Shown here: positions 1 through 9,171 of the stretch, piece by piece
Layout of the letters: each line of letters starts with the position of its first letter
Numbering within the stretch: the first letter of the stretch is position 1
Source of the DNA: Anaeramoeba ignava
Taxonomy: Eukaryota; Metamonada; Anaeramoebidae
Reading direction: 5' to 3'
Assembly (NCBI GenBank): GCA_028826165.1
Contig: JAPDFW010000059.1
Coordinates: 1,315,001-1,379,000 of the forward strand
DNA length: 64,000 nt
Made by a program: the position numbers and the translations under genes
Notes under the pieces: generated by a model
The model's input: the letters and a program-made list of their open reading frames with translations, nothing else
Told to the model about the DNA's origin: nothing
Database searches by the model: none

Positions 1-317
1 TAATATCTTTTCCTTTTGCAAATACATTTCCTTCTATTGTTAAAATAGCTTCATTATCCCAACCAACAGTTACTTTTTGAATATTTTCTTCAATTTGGAT
101 TTTTTGATTTGAATCATTTTCAATTAAATATTCTATTGCTTTTCCATTTTTAAAAAGGAAAATTGTTGAAAATAAATTTGATGAAATTTGTTTAATTTTC
201 ATTTTCATTTTCATTTTCATTTTCAAATTTAAATTGAATTGGTTTTGTTATTTTATTTAATTTATTTTTGATAAGAATTGGATTATAATTTAAACCAAAA
301 AATAAAATTTCATTCAT
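1..317 (-). pseudogene. RCC1-BTB protein, 5' part only, with a frame break
   Basis: Reading leftwards from the ATG at 317, the protein starts MNEILFFGLN and resembles the start of the intact RCC1-BTB gene at 15021-16832, which starts MNEIIFFGLN. After a run of Glu-Asn codons (GAAAAT repeats, about 192-222) the initial frame hits TAA. The matching RCC1 sequence (FLFKNGKAIEYL, then VTVG, EAILTIEGNVFAKG) continues in another frame to the window edge. The intact copy has a few extra bases here, encoding E-K-Q before IKQIS. Either the gene is frameshifted in the GAAAAT repeat, or translation starts at one of the in-frame ATGs inside that repeat (M-K-M-K). The rest lies outside the window. Family identity is secure; whether it is a dead gene is not. 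Confidence 0.6.
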
Positions 318-382
318 TTTTGAAAAAGAAAAAAAATGAAAAAAATAATTTTTGGAATTTTAAATATTTATGGTTTTATTTG

Positions 383-3300
383 TTAAAAATTTTTGAAAAT
401 TAAATCAATTATTGAATTTGTATTTAATTGAAAATAATCTTTAACATCTTTAAATTCTTGAATCATTTCTTTTGTAATCTTTCTTCTTTCTTCAAATTCA
501 TCGTGATAAAGAAAATAAATAATTTGATTCAATGTTTCAAATGATTTTTTTGAGTAATCATGAACTTGATTAGAGGAATCTTGGACATTTAAAAACATTC
601 CTTTAAATAAATCACTTCTTGCGATTAATATTATTTTATGAACCTTAATTTCTTTTTCTTTCCCATTTTCCTCACAAATTATCGTAAAATCTTTTGTTTG
701 GTCTTGCTGATATAAATTATGGAAATCCTTCAAAATCCCAATTCTTCCTCTTTTCGATTCAATCCAATTCGAATCGCATCCAATTTCTTTGAAAAAACTT
801 TGCATTCTTTTTTCTTCTTCTTCGAAATCCATGAAAGTTTTTATTGTTGGATTAGTTAAACGAAATTTTGGATTGAATTGCTGATGGAAATAGTCGAAAT
901 GATCAAAATCAGGAAAGCCAGTATAAATAAAATTCAGAGCCAAATCCACATTGTTTTTAGAGTGAATAAAGCAATTATCAATGAATTTCTGTACCATTTC
1001 TTCATCGTTATCAAACCTTAATAAAAGAATTGGTTTATGAGCTTGAAATTTGATTGAATCATTGGACTCAATTTGGATGTCTGACAAATTTTCATTTGAT
1101 TTGAATAAATTATACATATCTTGGTTGAGCGAATAAACTTGAGTTAATAAAATATCGAGTTTTTCATAAGACGGCATTTCGCTTAAATCAAAAAGAAATA
1201 AATCCCTCATTACAAAGAATCTCATCAGTTCATCATTGCTTGAATGGACTGATATTGAAAAAGGTGTTTGATTCATTGAATTTTTGATTTTATAATCAGC
1301 GCCATTTTCGATGAGAATTTTGACCACCTCAAATGAGTTTTTTTGGCAAGCCAAATGCAATGGCGTATTTTTGTGAGATCTTGTTTGCAAATTCACGTCG
1401 GCTCCTTTTTCAATCAGGAAATTTGCAATTTGGAACTGGTTACTGAGACTGCAGTAATGTAAAGGCGTTTCGTTATCTTTTGTTCTAATATTGACATCTA
1501 CTCCTTTTTCAATAAGCAATTTAACAACTTGAATCAGGTTATTTCGACTTGCAACATGAAGAGGCGATTCGTTTTTCTGTCCTGATTGTGTATTAACATT
1601 GGCTCCCTTTTCAATGAGAAATTGGGCTACATCAATCACACTATATTCACAAGCAAAGAACAAAGGTGTTTCTTGGAATGTTGTTTTTAAATCAATATTA
1701 GCTCCCTTCTCAACAAGAATTCTCACCAATTCGTATGAATTCTGTGTTCTGCACGCAAGATGCAAAATTGTTTGCTCTACAAATTTTGTTTTGATGCTGA
1801 GATTAGCTCCTGCGTTAATAAGAAGCTTGGCAGATTCAAACGAACCATGAATACAAGCAAAATATAACGCTGTTTCGTTATTTCCGAGTTTGGCGTTAAT
1901 ATTGGCTCGTTTCTCCACAAGAATTTTAACAATTTCAAATGAATCAAATTGTTTGCAAGCCAAAATTAAGGGTGTTTCTTTGTTGGAATTTTTGATATTA
2001 ATTTTCGCATTTTTGCTAAGGAGAGCCTTTACTGTTTCTGGTGAATTTTTTTCACAAGCAAAATGCAAAGGCGTTTCTTTGTTTGTTGTTGTCATATTCA
2101 CCTTTGCGTTTTTTGAAAGAAGATATTTAATAATTTCAAGTGATTTTTTTTGTTGGCAAGCAAAATGTAAAGGTGTTGAATTGTATATTGTTTGTGCGTT
2201 AACATTTGCCTTTTTAGAAATTAACAGTTTCACAGTTTCCAATGAATTTTCCTGTTGACAGACAAAATGCAAAGGCGCCATCTCTTTGTCCGTTTTTGCA
2301 TTAACATCTGCACCTTTTGAGATGAGATATCTAATGATCTCCAGTGAATTTTCCTTTAAATCTTGGCAAACAAGATGCAAAGGTGAGTATTTCTGGTATC
2401 TGTTGATATCATTGACATTAGCTCCATTTTCAACAAGAAATTTGATCACCTCAATTGAATTTTGGTGTTTACAGGCAAAGTGCAAAGGTGTTTCTTGATC
2501 ATTCAGGGTTTTCGAATTGGGGTTTACTCCCTTTTCAAGAAGAAATTTTACAGTTTCAAGTGAATTTTGTTGGCAAGCAAAGTGTAAAGGTGTTTCATTT
2601 TCATATTTTGTGTTAATATTCACATCTGCTCCATGCTCCACAAGATATTTCACAACCTCAAATGTGTTTTTCTGTTTGCATGCAATGTGCAACGGTGTTT
2701 CTTCGACAACCACATTGGTTCTTGCATTCACATCAACTCCTTTTTCGACAAGAAGCTTGATGGATTCCAATGAATTTTCGTGTCCACAGAGATAATGTAA
2801 TAAATCCTTCTCTGCTTTTTGTTCAAAAGTGATATTTGCTCCATTCTGAATAAGAATTTTGATTGTCTCGAAAGAATCATCTTGTTGACATGCCAAATGC
2901 AAAGGTGAAATGTATTGGTATATAGTTTTGGTGTTTACTTTTGCTCCATTTTCAATCAGATATTTAACAGTTTCAAATGAATTTTTCCTTTTACAAGCAC
3001 AATGCAAAGGTGTTTCTTCGCTAAAAGTGGAAGCATTCACATTGGCTCCATTTTCAATCAGATATTTAACAGTTTCAAATGATTCTTCTTGTCCGCAAGC
3101 AAAATGTAAAGGTGTTTCATGTCTATTTTCCTCAATATCGTTGATATCTGCTCCATTTTCAACAAGATATCTCACAACCTCAAAAGAATTATTGTTTTTG
3201 CAAGCATAATGCAAAGGTGTTTGTTGGAGATATCCTGCTTGATGATTTACATCTGCTCCATTTTCAACAAGAATTTCAACAATTTCCAATATTATTTTAT

Positions 3301-3754
3301 TTTTACAAGCAAAATGTAAAGGTGTTTCGCCTTCATTCTTTGTTTTTGAATTAATTTCGGCTCCTTTTCCAACAAGAAATTTAACTATTTCCAACAAATT
3401 TGCTTTGCAGGCAAAATGTAAAGGTGTTTCAGTGTTATATTTGGTTTTTGCATTAATTTCAGCTCCTTTTTCAATAAGATATTTTACAGTTTCAATTGAA
3501 TTTGCTTTGCAGGCAAAATGTAAAGGTGTTTCATGATCAATGGTTTTTGCATTAATTTCTGCTCCCTTTTCAATAAGCATTTTTACTACTTCAAATGAAT
3601 TTTTTTGTTCACATGCAAAATGTAAAGGTGTTTTTTGAGCTTGTGATTTTCTATTAATTTCAACTCCTTTTTCAATTAAAGATTTAACAATTTCAATTGA
3701 ATTTTCTTTTTGAAAAGCATTTATTAATTCTTGATATTTATGAAATTCTTCCAT
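383..3754 (-). CDS. Ankyrin-repeat protein with C-terminal tandem BTB domains
   Basis: Single-exon gene of 1123 residues, counted from the ATG at 3754 (protein start MEEFHKYQEL). An in-frame ATG at 3784 would add ten residues (MNFHFFFSYK) but lies in the T-rich leader, so I prefer 3754. I count 24 ankyrin repeats of about 33-36 residues, most with xTPLHxAC, covering residues 30-840. They are followed by two BTB/POZ-like units. The first (about 886-950: SDIQIES, HKPILLLRFD, ALNFIYTGF) is degenerate. The second (about 1020-1115: KDFTIICEE, VHKIILIARSDLFKGMF, HDYSKKSFETL) is canonical. A WIESKRGRIGILKDF linker joins them. The likely role is a protein-interaction adaptor; BTB proteins often bind cullin-3, but no partner can be read from sequence. 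It is divergent to the gene at 3823. Confidence 0.9.
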   Translation of the reverse strand: MEEFHKYQELINAFQKENSIEIVKSLIEKGVEINRKSQAQKTPLHFACEQKNSFEVVKMLIEKGAEINAKTIDHETPLHFACKANSIETVKYLIEKGAEINAKTKYNTETPLHFACKANLLEIVKFLVGKGAEINSKTKNEGETPLHFACKNKIILEIVEILVENGADVNHQAGYLQQTPLHYACKNNNSFEVVRYLVENGADINDIEENRHETPLHFACGQEESFETVKYLIENGANVNASTFSEETPLHCACKRKNSFETVKYLIENGAKVNTKTIYQYISPLHLACQQDDSFETIKILIQNGANITFEQKAEKDLLHYLCGHENSLESIKLLVEKGVDVNARTNVVVEETPLHIACKQKNTFEVVKYLVEHGADVNINTKYENETPLHFACQQNSLETVKFLLEKGVNPNSKTLNDQETPLHFACKHQNSIEVIKFLVENGANVNDINRYQKYSPLHLVCQDLKENSLEIIRYLISKGADVNAKTDKEMAPLHFVCQQENSLETVKLLISKKANVNAQTIYNSTPLHFACQQKKSLEIIKYLLSKNAKVNMTTTNKETPLHFACEKNSPETVKALLSKNAKINIKNSNKETPLILACKQFDSFEIVKILVEKRANINAKLGNNETALYFACIHGSFESAKLLINAGANLSIKTKFVEQTILHLACRTQNSYELVRILVEKGANIDLKTTFQETPLFFACEYSVIDVAQFLIEKGANVNTQSGQKNESPLHVASRNNLIQVVKLLIEKGVDVNIRTKDNETPLHYCSLSNQFQIANFLIEKGADVNLQTRSHKNTPLHLACQKNSFEVVKILIENGADYKIKNSMNQTPFSISVHSSNDELMRFFVMRDLFLFDLSEMPSYEKLDILLTQVYSLNQDMYNLFKSNENLSDIQIESNDSIKFQAHKPILLLRFDNDEEMVQKFIDNCFIHSKNNVDLALNFIYTGFPDFDHFDYFHQQFNPKFRLTNPTIKTFMDFEEEEKRMQSFFKEIGCDSNWIESKRGRIGILKDFHNLYQQDQTKDFTIICEENGKEKEIKVHKIILIARSDLFKGMFLNVQDSSNQVHDYSKKSFETLNQIIYFLYHDEFEERRKITKEMIQEFKDVKDYFQLNTNSIIDLIFKNF

Positions 3755-3822
3755 TTTATAAGAAAAGAAAAAATGAAAATTCATTTTTTTTCATTTTCTT
3801 TTCAAAATTTTAAATAAAATAA
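3755..3822. promoter_or_regulatory. Short bidirectional promoter region
   Basis: Only 68 bases separate two divergent ATGs (3754 on minus, 3823 on plus). The stretch contains TTCATTTT-type elements in T runs around 3781-3800, like those just upstream of most starts in this window. Promoter function is inferred from position and recurrence. No TATA box or known initiator can be singled out in such A+T-rich DNA. Confidence 0.4.
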
Positions 3823-5226
3823 ATGGAAAATTATTTAAATTTAGAAAAACTTTCAAATGACTTAGAAAATTTATTCCAAAATCAAAATCAAAATGAAAAC
3901 CAAAATGAAAGTTATTTTGATTTTGAAATAATTTGTGAAGAAAATCAAATTTCGTTTAAAACTCACAAATCGATTCTTTCTTCAAGAAGTCATTATTTTA
4001 AAACACTTTTTAAATCCAAAATGAAAGAATTCCAAGAAAATAAAATGATTCTAAAAGATTTTTCAAGTTCAATTCTATTTTCAATTTTGAATTATTTTTA
4101 TTCAGGAAAAATTGAAATTAATTCAGAAAATGCAATTCAAATTTTATTTTTTTCATCAAAATATTTAGTTGATGAATTAATTGAAATTTCTTCAATTTTT
4201 ATCAAAAAGAATTTACAAATTGAGAATATTATTGATGTTCTTAAATTATCTGAATCAATGAACCTAAATCAATTATTAGATTTTTCTTATCAATTTATAC
4301 TAGAAAATTTTGAAGAATTCTCCAAAACTTCATTTTTTCTTGAACTTGAAGAAAATCACTTAAATTCACTATTATCAAATGGTGATATTGCAATAAATGA
4401 ATTTCAAGTTTTTCAGTCATTAATAAAATGGGGAAAGCATAAATCAAATATCAATCAAGACAAGCAGAAATTAAAAAATCAAATTTCAAATCTTATTGAT
4501 AAAATCAGATTTATTGATTTCTCAAAAAAAGAACTTGAAGATACATTGAAAGAAGATTTAATTCCAAATGAAATTACACAAAAATTAATTGAATTCCAAA
4601 AACTTCAAAATGGAAAAGATGAAAGAAAATTAAATCAATTTATCGAAAAAGAAAATTCATTAATTTTCACACCCAAAATTAAATTTAAATCCAAAATACT
4701 TCAACATAATGAGCATCTTCAGAAATTAAAAGAATGGATCAATGATAATGAATTTTTTTACAAAATGAAATTGGGATATTCAGCAAGAAGAGATGGGTTT
4801 CTTTGCAAAGATTGGCATAAAAAAGTTGATGATCAAGGAAAAACATTGATTCTTATCAAAACAACAGAAAATTATATTTTTGGAGGATTTACTGAAGTTG
4901 GATATGTTTCAGGAAATCCAAGATTTCTTTTTGATCCTGATGCATTTATCTTCACTTTGAGAAATCCAAGAAAAGATCCTCCACAAAAATTACCAGTTAC
5001 ACCAGGTTTTGAAGATAAAGCCATTTATTATCATTATGATTACGGTATTTATTTTGGAAACGATATTCGAATGACAAGTTATAGTTTATCATCTGGATAC
5101 TTTAATTTAGGATCAATTTACGCACTTCCAGAAGGAATAGAATATCAATCAGTTGAGGCATTCACATATCTTACAGGATCTTTTGATGAATGGATTGTTG
5201 AAGAAATTGAATGTTTTTTCATTTAA
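3823..5226 (+). CDS. BTB-BACK-TLDc domain protein
   Basis: Intronless, 467 residues. A BTB/POZ domain spans about residues 28-130 (FDFEIICEE, KTHKSILSSRSHYFKTLFKSKMKEF, ILNYFYSGKI). A BACK-like helical region follows at about 135-240 (IDVLKLSESMNLNQLLDF, FQVFQSLIKW). The C-terminal 170 residues form a TLDc domain (KEWINDNEFFYKMKLGYSARRDGF, LILIKTTENYIFGGFTEVGY, DPDAFIFTLRN, YLTGSFDEWIVEEIECFF). TLDc domains occur in OXR1/NCOA7/TBC1D24-type proteins linked to oxidative-stress resistance and V-ATPase regulation. BTB-BACK-TLDc fusions also occur in other protists. Three paralogues lie in this window (13410, 20035 minus, 37531 minus). The precise role is unknown. Confidence 0.9.
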   Translation: MENYLNLEKLSNDLENLFQNQNQNENQNESYFDFEIICEENQISFKTHKSILSSRSHYFKTLFKSKMKEFQENKMILKDFSSSILFSILNYFYSGKIEINSENAIQILFFSSKYLVDELIEISSIFIKKNLQIENIIDVLKLSESMNLNQLLDFSYQFILENFEEFSKTSFFLELEENHLNSLLSNGDIAINEFQVFQSLIKWGKHKSNINQDKQKLKNQISNLIDKIRFIDFSKKELEDTLKEDLIPNEITQKLIEFQKLQNGKDERKLNQFIEKENSLIFTPKIKFKSKILQHNEHLQKLKEWINDNEFFYKMKLGYSARRDGFLCKDWHKKVDDQGKTLILIKTTENYIFGGFTEVGYVSGNPRFLFDPDAFIFTLRNPRKDPPQKLPVTPGFEDKAIYYHYDYGIYFGNDIRMTSYSLSSGYFNLGSIYALPEGIEYQSVEAFTYLTGSFDEWIVEEIECFFI

Positions 5227-5324
5227 TCAAAAAAAAAAGGAGAAGAAAAAAAAATTTTTTTTTTCATTTTTTTATTTTTCATTTTTCATTTTTTTTTTAA
5301 CAATTAAAAATAAAAATTCACTTA

Positions 5325-6614
5325 ATGATTCTTTTCGATTCAAATTATTTTACTTATCAATCAAATGAACTTTATTGTGAATCAACACAAATCAAAAAAA
5401 TTATTGAAGAAACAAAAACACCAGTTTATATTTATAGTAAAAAATTTTTCACAGATCGAGTTGAAGAATTAAATGAAGCATTTTCAGAAATCAAGCATAA
5501 AATATTTTTTTCAGCCAAATCCAATTACAATATCAACACAATCAAAATTTTTCACAATTTGGGATGTGGAATTGATGTGAATTCAGAAGGTGAAATTTTT
5601 CGAGCAACTAAAGCAGGTGTTGAAGGAAAAGATATGATATTTTCTGGAGTTGGAAAAACCAAAGAAGATATTGAAGCAGCTTTGAAAATAGGGATTCACA
5701 TGATCAAAGTGGAATCTTTCCAAGAATTGGAATTAATTAATGAAATTGCCAGTCAAAAAAACTTGGTTGCGAATATTGCTATTAGAGTCAATCCAGATGT
5801 TGATCCTCAAACTCATCCATATATCTCAACTGGATTGGCAAAAAACAAATTTGGAATTTCTTCATCGCAAGTTCTTGAAATTTTCCAAAAGGGAAAAGAA
5901 ATGAAAAATATTAATTTTGTGGGAATTGACATGCATCTTGGTTCGCAAATCAAAAATTCTGGACCTTTTGTTGATGGAGTTGAAAAATTAGTTGAACTGG
6001 TGAACAAACTGAAAAATCAATTTGGAATTTCTCTTTCTCATTTGGATATTGGAGGAGGAATTGGAGTGAGTTATGAGCCTTCAGAACCACATTTGAATGC
6101 GAAAACGATCATTTCCGATTTGGTTCCCATTTTCAAAAAAGTGGATTGTGAAATTTATATTGAACCAGGAAGATTTTTAACAGCAAATGGAGGAATTTTA
6201 GCAACTCAAGTTCTTTTCACAAAGAAAAATGACATGCAAAAAAATTTTGTTATTGTTGATGCAGCAATGACTGATTTGATTAGACCATCTCTTTATAAAT
6301 CATACCACCATATTCAACCGGTGGATCTTTACGAGTCAGAAACTTATGTTGCAGATATTGTTGGTCCTGTTTGCGAGTCAGGAGATTTTCTGGCTCTTCA
6401 AAGAGAAATTTCCAAATGTAAATCTGGTGATTATTTGGCTGTTTTCTCTTCTGGAGCTTATGGAATGGTTATGTCTTCAAATTATAACGGAAGAAGAAGA
6501 CCTCCTGAAGTTTTTGTTGATGGAAACCAATTTTTTATTGGCAGATCAAGAGAATCTTTTGACTATTTGATTTTTGATGAAAAAATTCAAGAAAAACTTC
6601 ATCAAAAGAAATAA
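5325..6614 (+). CDS. lysA: Diaminopimelate decarboxylase (LysA), bacterial type
   Basis: Intronless, 429 residues, the usual length for LysA (EC 4.1.1.20), the PLP enzyme that decarboxylates meso-diaminopimelate to L-lysine. Visible motifs are FFSAKSNYN with the PLP lysine at K65, HLGSQI at 204-209, the glycine loop DIGGGIG at 241-247, EPGRF at 280-284, and the cross-subunit CESGD at 350-354. GAYGMVMSSNYN (378 onward) carries the active-site tyrosine Y379. All catalytic elements are present, so it should be active. No transit peptide is evident; it starts MILFDSNYF straight into the fold, suggesting a cytosolic enzyme. LysA is a bacterial and plant-plastid enzyme, so an intronless copy among protist genes suggests horizontal transfer. 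Codon use is as A/T-rich as the neighbours, implying amelioration. No other lysine-pathway gene is adjacent. Confidence 0.95.
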   Translation: MILFDSNYFTYQSNELYCESTQIKKIIEETKTPVYIYSKKFFTDRVEELNEAFSEIKHKIFFSAKSNYNINTIKIFHNLGCGIDVNSEGEIFRATKAGVEGKDMIFSGVGKTKEDIEAALKIGIHMIKVESFQELELINEIASQKNLVANIAIRVNPDVDPQTHPYISTGLAKNKFGISSSQVLEIFQKGKEMKNINFVGIDMHLGSQIKNSGPFVDGVEKLVELVNKLKNQFGISLSHLDIGGGIGVSYEPSEPHLNAKTIISDLVPIFKKVDCEIYIEPGRFLTANGGILATQVLFTKKNDMQKNFVIVDAAMTDLIRPSLYKSYHHIQPVDLYESETYVADIVGPVCESGDFLALQREISKCKSGDYLAVFSSGAYGMVMSSNYNGRRRPPEVFVDGNQFFIGRSRESFDYLIFDEKIQEKLHQKK

Positions 6615-6616
6615 AT

Positions 6617-9050
6617 TTTAAATAAATTTTAAATCAATTTTATATTAATTTTATATCAATTTTATATCAATTTTATATCAATTTTATATCAATTTTATAT
6701 CAATTTTATATCAATTTTATATCAATTTTATATTAATTTTATATTAATTTTATATCAATTTTATATTAATTTTAAATAAATTTTAAATCAATCCAAATAT
6801 TTAAATAAAATTTTATATCAATTTTAAATCAATTTTAAATCAATTTTATATCAATTTTATATTAATTTTAAATTAATTTTATATTAATTTTATATCAATT
6901 TTAAATTAATTTTTATATCAATTTTATATCAATTTTATATCAATTTTAAATCAATTTTATATCAAATTTATATCAATTTTAAATCAATTTTAAATCAATT
7001 TTATATCAATTTTTAAATCAATTTTAAATCAATTTTATATCAAATTTATATCAATTTTAAATCAATTTTAAATCAATTTTTAAATCAATTTTAAATCAAT
7101 TTTATATTAATTTTAAATCAATTTTAAATCAATTTTATATTAATTTTATATTATTTTTTATATCAATTTTAAATCAATTTTATATCAATTTTATATCAAT
7201 TTTATATCAATTTTATATCAATTTTATATCAATTTTAAATCAATTTTAAATCAATTTTATATCAATTTTAAATAAATTTTAAATCAATCCAAATATTTAA
7301 ATAAAATTTTATATCAATTTTAAATCAATTTTAAATCAATTTTATATCAATTTTATATTAATTTTAAATAAAATTTTAAATTAATTTTAAATTAATTTTA
7401 TATTAATTTTATATCAATTTTAAATCAATCCAAATATTTAAATAAAATTTTATATTAATTTTAAATCAATTTTAAATTAATTTTAAATCAATTTTAAATC
7501 AATTTTAAATCAATTTTAAATCAATTTTAAATCAATTTTATATCAATTTTATATCAATTTTATATCAATTTTAAATCAATTTTAAATCAATTTTAAATCA
7601 ATTTTAAATCAATTTTATATTAATTTTATATTAATTTTAAATCAATTTTAAATCAATTTTAAATCAATTTTATATCAATTTTAAATCAATTTTATATCAA
7701 TTTTATATCAATTTTATATCAATTTTATATTAATTTTATATTAATTTTATATTAATTTTATATTAATTTTATATCAATTTTAAATCAATTTTAAATTAAT
7801 TTTAAATCAATCCAAATATTTAAATAAAATTTTAAATTAATTTTATATCAAATTTATATTAATTTTAAATCAATTTTAAATCAATTTTATATTAATTTTA
7901 AATCAATTTTAAATCAATTTTATATTAATTTTAAATCAATTTTATATTAATTTTAAATCAATTTTAAATCAATTTTAAATCAATTTTATATCAATTTTAA
8001 ATCAATTTTATATTAATTTTATATCAATTTTAAATCAATTTTATATCAATTTTATATCAATTTTAAATCAATTTTAAATCAATTTTATATCAATTTTAAA
8101 TCAATTTTAAATTAATTTTATATCAATTTTAAATCAATTTTATATCAATTTTAAATCAATTTTATATCAATTTTAAATCAATTTTATATCAATTTTAAAT
8201 CAATTTTATATCAATTTTATATCAAATTTATATCAATTTTATATTAATTTTATATCAATTTTTAAATCAATTTTAAATCAATTTTATATCAATTTTAAAT
8301 CAATTTTATATTAATTTTATATCAATTTTAAATCAATTTTATATCAATTTTAAATCAATTTTATATTAATTTTATATCAATTTTAAATCAATTTTATATC
8401 AATTTTATATCAATTTTAAATCAATTTTAAATCAATTTTATATCAATTTTAAATCAATTTTAAATTAATTTTATATCAATTTTAAATCAATTTTTATATC
8501 AATTTTAAATCAATTTTATATCAATTTTAAATCAATTTTATATCAATTTTAAATCAATTTTATATCAATTTTATATCAAATTTATATCAATTTTATATTA
8601 ATTTTATATCAATTTTAAATCAATTTTATATTAATTTTATATCAATTTTAAATCAATTTTATATCAATTTTAAATCAATTTTAAATTAATTTTTATATCA
8701 ATTTTATATCAATTTTATATCAATTTTATATCAATTTTAAATCAATTTTAAATCAATTTTATATTAATTTTATATCAATTTTAAATCAACTTTATATTAA
8801 TTTTATATCAATTTTAAATCAATTTTATATCAATTTTATATCAATTTTATATTAATTTTATATTAATTTTATATTAATTTTAAATCAATCCAAATATTTA
8901 AATAAAATTTTAAATTAATTTTATATCAATTTTATATCAATTTTATATCAATTTTAAATCAATTTTATATTAATTTTATATCAATTTTATATCAATTTTA
9001 AATCAATTTTAAATCAATCTTAAATATTTAAATAAAATTTTATATTAATT
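6617..9050. repeat. 11-bp tandem satellite array (about 2.4 kb)
   Basis: Continuous tandem array with an 11-base period. The two main unit types are atcaattttat and atcaattttaa, with t/a variants and rare one-base insertions. A longer interruption, containing ccaaatatttaaataaaatt, recurs about six times (near 6786, 7284, 7431, 7807 and 8886, with a variant near 9015). This suggests block duplication on top of unit slippage. No credible gene lies inside it. It separates lysA from the intron-rich ankyrin gene. Confidence 0.95.
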
Positions 9051-9171
9051 TTAAAATCCAAAAAAATAAAAACAAAATCCAAAAAACGTTTTTTTTATTT
9101 ATTTTTCATTTTTTATTTATTTTTCATTTTTTATTTATTTTTTTTATTTTTCATTTTTTTTTTGATTAAAA

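Noticed and set aside
1599-3319. Plus-strand frames opposite the ankyrin gene
   Set aside because: They are shadows of the repeated ankyrin codons on the minus strand, with the same short motif in each and no independent domain.
6617-9050. CRISPR-like array
   Set aside because: The units are contiguous 11-mers with no unique spacers, in a eukaryotic context; it is a simple satellite.
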